DNA from: Sedimentisphaerales bacterium
GTDB taxonomy: Bacteria; Planctomycetota; Phycisphaerae; Sedimentisphaerales; SG8-4
Assembly (NCBI GenBank): GCA_016928975.1
Contig: JAFGJR010000147.1
Location: 93,413 to 157,412, forward strand
Length of the DNA: 64,000 bases
Reading direction: 5' to 3'
In this document: positions 62,101-64,000 of the stretch, in pieces
How the letters are laid out: each line of letters opens with the position of its first letter
Numbering within the stretch: the stretch's first letter is position 1
The notes under the pieces: generated by a model
Databases searched by the model: none
The model's input: the letters and a program-made list of their open reading frames with translations, nothing else
Told to the model about the DNA's origin: nothing
Position numbers and translations under genes: made by a program

Positions 62101-63398
62101 CGCCGGAACAGATCGGCATTGCAGGTTGTGTTGCACTGGTGCTGCTGTTGTGCAGCGGCATGCCGGTGGCGTTTGCCATGGCGATCGTGGGATTCGCCGG
62201 TTTTGCGGTGGTCGTGAGTCCGCACGCGGCGGTGAGTGTGCTGACGTTCGACCTCTACAAGACCTTCGCATCATACAGCCTGACGGTGATTCCGTTGTTC
62301 GTGCTGATGGGGCAGGTTGCGTTCCACGGCGGGATCAGCCGGCGTTTGTTTGGTGCGGCGTACCACTGGCTGGGCCCGCTGCCGGGCGGATTGGCCATGG
62401 CCACGGTCGGCGCCTGCACTGCATTTGGGGCCATCTGCGGTTCCGGACCGGCCACGACGGCCACGATGGCGCTGGTCGCCTTGCCGGAGATGAAGCGGTA
62501 CAAGTACAGCATGGAGATGGGCTGCGGGGCGGTGGCGGCGGGGGGCACGATCGGCATGATGATCCCGCCCAGTGTCGTCTTCATCGTCTACGCGATCATG
62601 ACGGAGCAGTCCATCGGGAAGCTGTTCATCGCAGGCATTGTGCCCGGCGTTTTGACGGCCCTGCTGTTCTGCCTCGTGATTTACGTGCAGTGCATTCGAC
62701 GCCCGGAGCTCGGGCCGCGAGCGCCTTCGTCCTCCTGGATGGCGAAAGTCCGTTCGCTGGGCGGCACGTGGGAAACGATGCTGTTGTTCGCAGGCGTCAT
62801 GGGCGGCATGTTCTGGGGCATCTTCACACCTACGGAAGGGGCGGCCATCGGGGCCGCCGGCACCGTCGGCATCACGGCCGTCCGGCGCCAATTCGGGCTG
62901 GCGATGCTCATCCAGTCCCTGCAGGAGACGCTGCGGACCTCGGTCATGGTGATGATCATCGTGGCCGGGGCGGTGGTCTTCGGCCACTTCCTGGCGGTCA
63001 CGCAGATTCCCTCGCAGATGGCGAGTTGGTTGGGGAGTCTTCCGCTGCCCTCCTGGGCGATTATGATGCTGATCGTTCTCTTCTATCTGATCGCCGGTAG
63101 TTTCGTGGACGCCTTGGCGCTTGTCCTGCTGACGATCCCGATCTTCTACCCCGTGGTGACCAACCTGGGCTTTGACCCGATCTGGTTCGGCGTGATGATC
63201 GTGCTGGTGACGGAAATGGGCGTGATCACGCCGCCGGTGGGCGTGTGCGTGTACGTCGTCAGCGGGATCGAGCGGGATGTACCGTTGCAGACCATCTTCC
63301 GGGGCGCCATGCCGTTTCTGTTAGCTATGGCTGTCGCGGCGATCCTTCTGATTGTGTTCCCTCGCTTGTGTCTGTTCCTGCCGAACCTCATCCACTGA
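62097..63398 (+). CDS. dctM: TRAP transporter large permease, DctM family
   Basis: 433 residues from GTG 62097, overlapping the dctQ stop (GTGA). In-frame codons back to 61992 are inside dctQ and are excluded. DctM landmarks: LLLCSGMPVAFAMAIVGFAG, TVIPLFVLMGQVAFHGGISR, FGAICGSGPATTATMALVAL, GTIGMMIPPSVVFIVYAIMT and, near the end, MGVITPPVGVCVYVVSGI. About 12 helices; it carries the sodium-coupled transport path. Confidence 0.95.
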   Translation: MTPEQIGIAGCVALVLLLCSGMPVAFAMAIVGFAGFAVVVSPHAAVSVLTFDLYKTFASYSLTVIPLFVLMGQVAFHGGISRRLFGAAYHWLGPLPGGLAMATVGACTAFGAICGSGPATTATMALVALPEMKRYKYSMEMGCGAVAAGGTIGMMIPPSVVFIVYAIMTEQSIGKLFIAGIVPGVLTALLFCLVIYVQCIRRPELGPRAPSSSWMAKVRSLGGTWETMLLFAGVMGGMFWGIFTPTEGAAIGAAGTVGITAVRRQFGLAMLIQSLQETLRTSVMVMIIVAGAVVFGHFLAVTQIPSQMASWLGSLPLPSWAIMMLIVLFYLIAGSFVDALALVLLTIPIFYPVVTNLGFDPIWFGVMIVLVTEMGVITPPVGVCVYVVSGIERDVPLQTIFRGAMPFLLAMAVAAILLIVFPRLCLFLPNLIH

Positions 63399-63500
63399 GT
63401 ACTCGGCGGCACTCACTTCTTTCGTCCGCCCTGCGAAGAAAACCTGTCAGCTTTATGTGTGACCTGCGTCTTTGATAGCGAAACCGCAGATCAGGAGCTC

Positions 63501-64000
63501 GTGTTGGACGCGGCGACAGAGAAGAATCTGATTGCCTTATGCAGAAATAGCGACAGGCAGGCGTATGCCGATCTGGTGCGGGCGCACTCCGGCCGCGTCT
63601 TTGCCATCTGCCTCGGCATGCTCGCCAACCGCCACGACGCGGAAGATGTCGCACAGCAGACGTTTCTGAGGGGCCTCATGCAGATACGCACGCTTCGCCA
63701 TACGGAACGGTTCGGGCCGTGGATCGCGGCGATCGCCAGGAACCTGTGTATTGATGCCACTCGCCGATCCGGCCGTTTGACGCCGCCGCTGGCTGACATC
63801 CAAGCCCAAGAGAGGACTATAGACAGCGAGGACAGTCGTCGCCTCGAAGCTGCCTTGGCCAAGTTAAGCAGTGACTATCGCGTTCCGTTGTTGTTATTCT
63901 ACTTCGATGGTCGCAGCACGGCGAGCATCGGCCAGACCCTGGGTATGTCGCAGGCCGCCGTGCAAACGCGCCTGAGCAGGGCTCGTAGGCAACTGCGTGA
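63501..64000 (+). CDS. ECF-type RNA polymerase sigma factor (3' truncated by window edge)
   Basis: GTG 63501 or TTG 63504 (AGGAG at 63493-63497 gives six-base spacing to TTG) opens a frame still open at the window end, 166 codons. Region 2: LCRNSDRQAYADLVRAHSGR followed by HDAEDVAQQTFLRGLMQIR, with the polymerase-binding D-A-E-D-V-x-Q-x-T-F motif. Region 4: LSSDYRVPLLLFYFDGRSTA, then SIGQTLGMSQAAVQTRLSRA with the helix-turn-helix. The size and lack of regions 1 and 3 place it in the ECF group. Planctomycete ECF factors often have long C-terminal extensions, which cannot be judged here. Confidence 0.92.
   Translation, partial: MLDAATEKNLIALCRNSDRQAYADLVRAHSGRVFAICLGMLANRHDAEDVAQQTFLRGLMQIRTLRHTERFGPWIAAIARNLCIDATRRSGRLTPPLADIQAQERTIDSEDSRRLEAALAKLSSDYRVPLLLFYFDGRSTASIGQTLGMSQAAVQTRLSRARRQLR

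Noticed and set aside
1..64000. tRNA, rRNA, insertion sequence, integrase or phage genes
   Set aside because: I looked for T-loop-like motifs, transposase and integrase motifs and phage structural proteins and saw none. A dedicated tRNA and covariance-model scan was not possible here.

Overview
This window is high-GC, gene-dense bacterial DNA from a diderm. It encodes a lipopolysaccharide (LPS) core and lipid A pathway (lpxK, hldE, gmhA, gmhB, waaF, waaG, waaP), a type V autotransporter, plsY, gatCAB, rluB and bL28. Large secreted proteins built from beta-helix, CARDB, PPC, PASTA and L-type-lectin modules, a DUF6807 protein, a Tat-exported gamma-glutamyltransferase and a carbamoyltransferase/SxtJ/DUF5989 set together suggest the Planctomycetota, perhaps the Phycisphaerae/Sedimentisphaerales side. 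The taxonomic placement is inference; no rRNA gene lies in the window.

Layout. 1-2.1 kb: the 3' part of murG, a patch of decayed toxin-antitoxin fragments, then an intact antitoxin/RelE-ParE pair. 2.1-5.7 kb (minus): a DUF6807 protein, a gamma-glutamyltransferase and a membrane protein, probably one operon. 6.5-14.0 kb: a 2,510-residue autotransporter whose passenger holds about 30 copies of one repeat. 14.1-17.8 kb (minus): a multidomain secreted protein split by a single-base frameshift. 17.9-20.4 kb: a HAD phosphatase, a UbiA-type phosphoribosyltransferase and rluB. 20.8-26.7 kb: a chorismatase-like protein, an SGNH/TPR protein, then convergent DUF5989, SxtJ and carbamoyltransferase genes, resembling the sxtI-J-K-L part of saxitoxin clusters. 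27.2-33.5 kb: a TolB-like lipoprotein, rpmB, gatC, a secreted esterase, gatA, gatB and a cupin. 33.5-36.3 kb (minus): two tandem paralogues, each of four approximately 100-residue repeats. 37.0-39.7 kb: a secreted beta-helix/CARDB/lectin protein. 39.7-60.3 kb: plsY, then an LPS island. 60.5-63.4 kb: a TRAP transporter (dctPQM). 63.5-64.0 kb: the start of an ECF sigma factor gene.

The LPS island works as a unit. gmhA, hldE and gmhB make the ADP-heptose precursor (hldD is not in the window). waaF and a second GT9-like protein add heptose, waaG adds the first outer-core hexose, and waaP phosphorylates core heptose. lpxK completes the lipid A 4' phosphate. Downstream lie four more sugar-modifying genes, two methyltransferases and two further Waa/Kdk-type kinase genes. 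One of those kinase genes fuses an apparently dead kinase domain to a live one.

The clearest regulatory signals are sigma70-like promoters read directly from sequence. Two of them place transcription starts at or within a base or two of an ATG (predicted leaderless mRNAs). A strong intrinsic terminator follows rpmB. No tRNA, rRNA, CRISPR array, insertion sequence or prophage was recognised.
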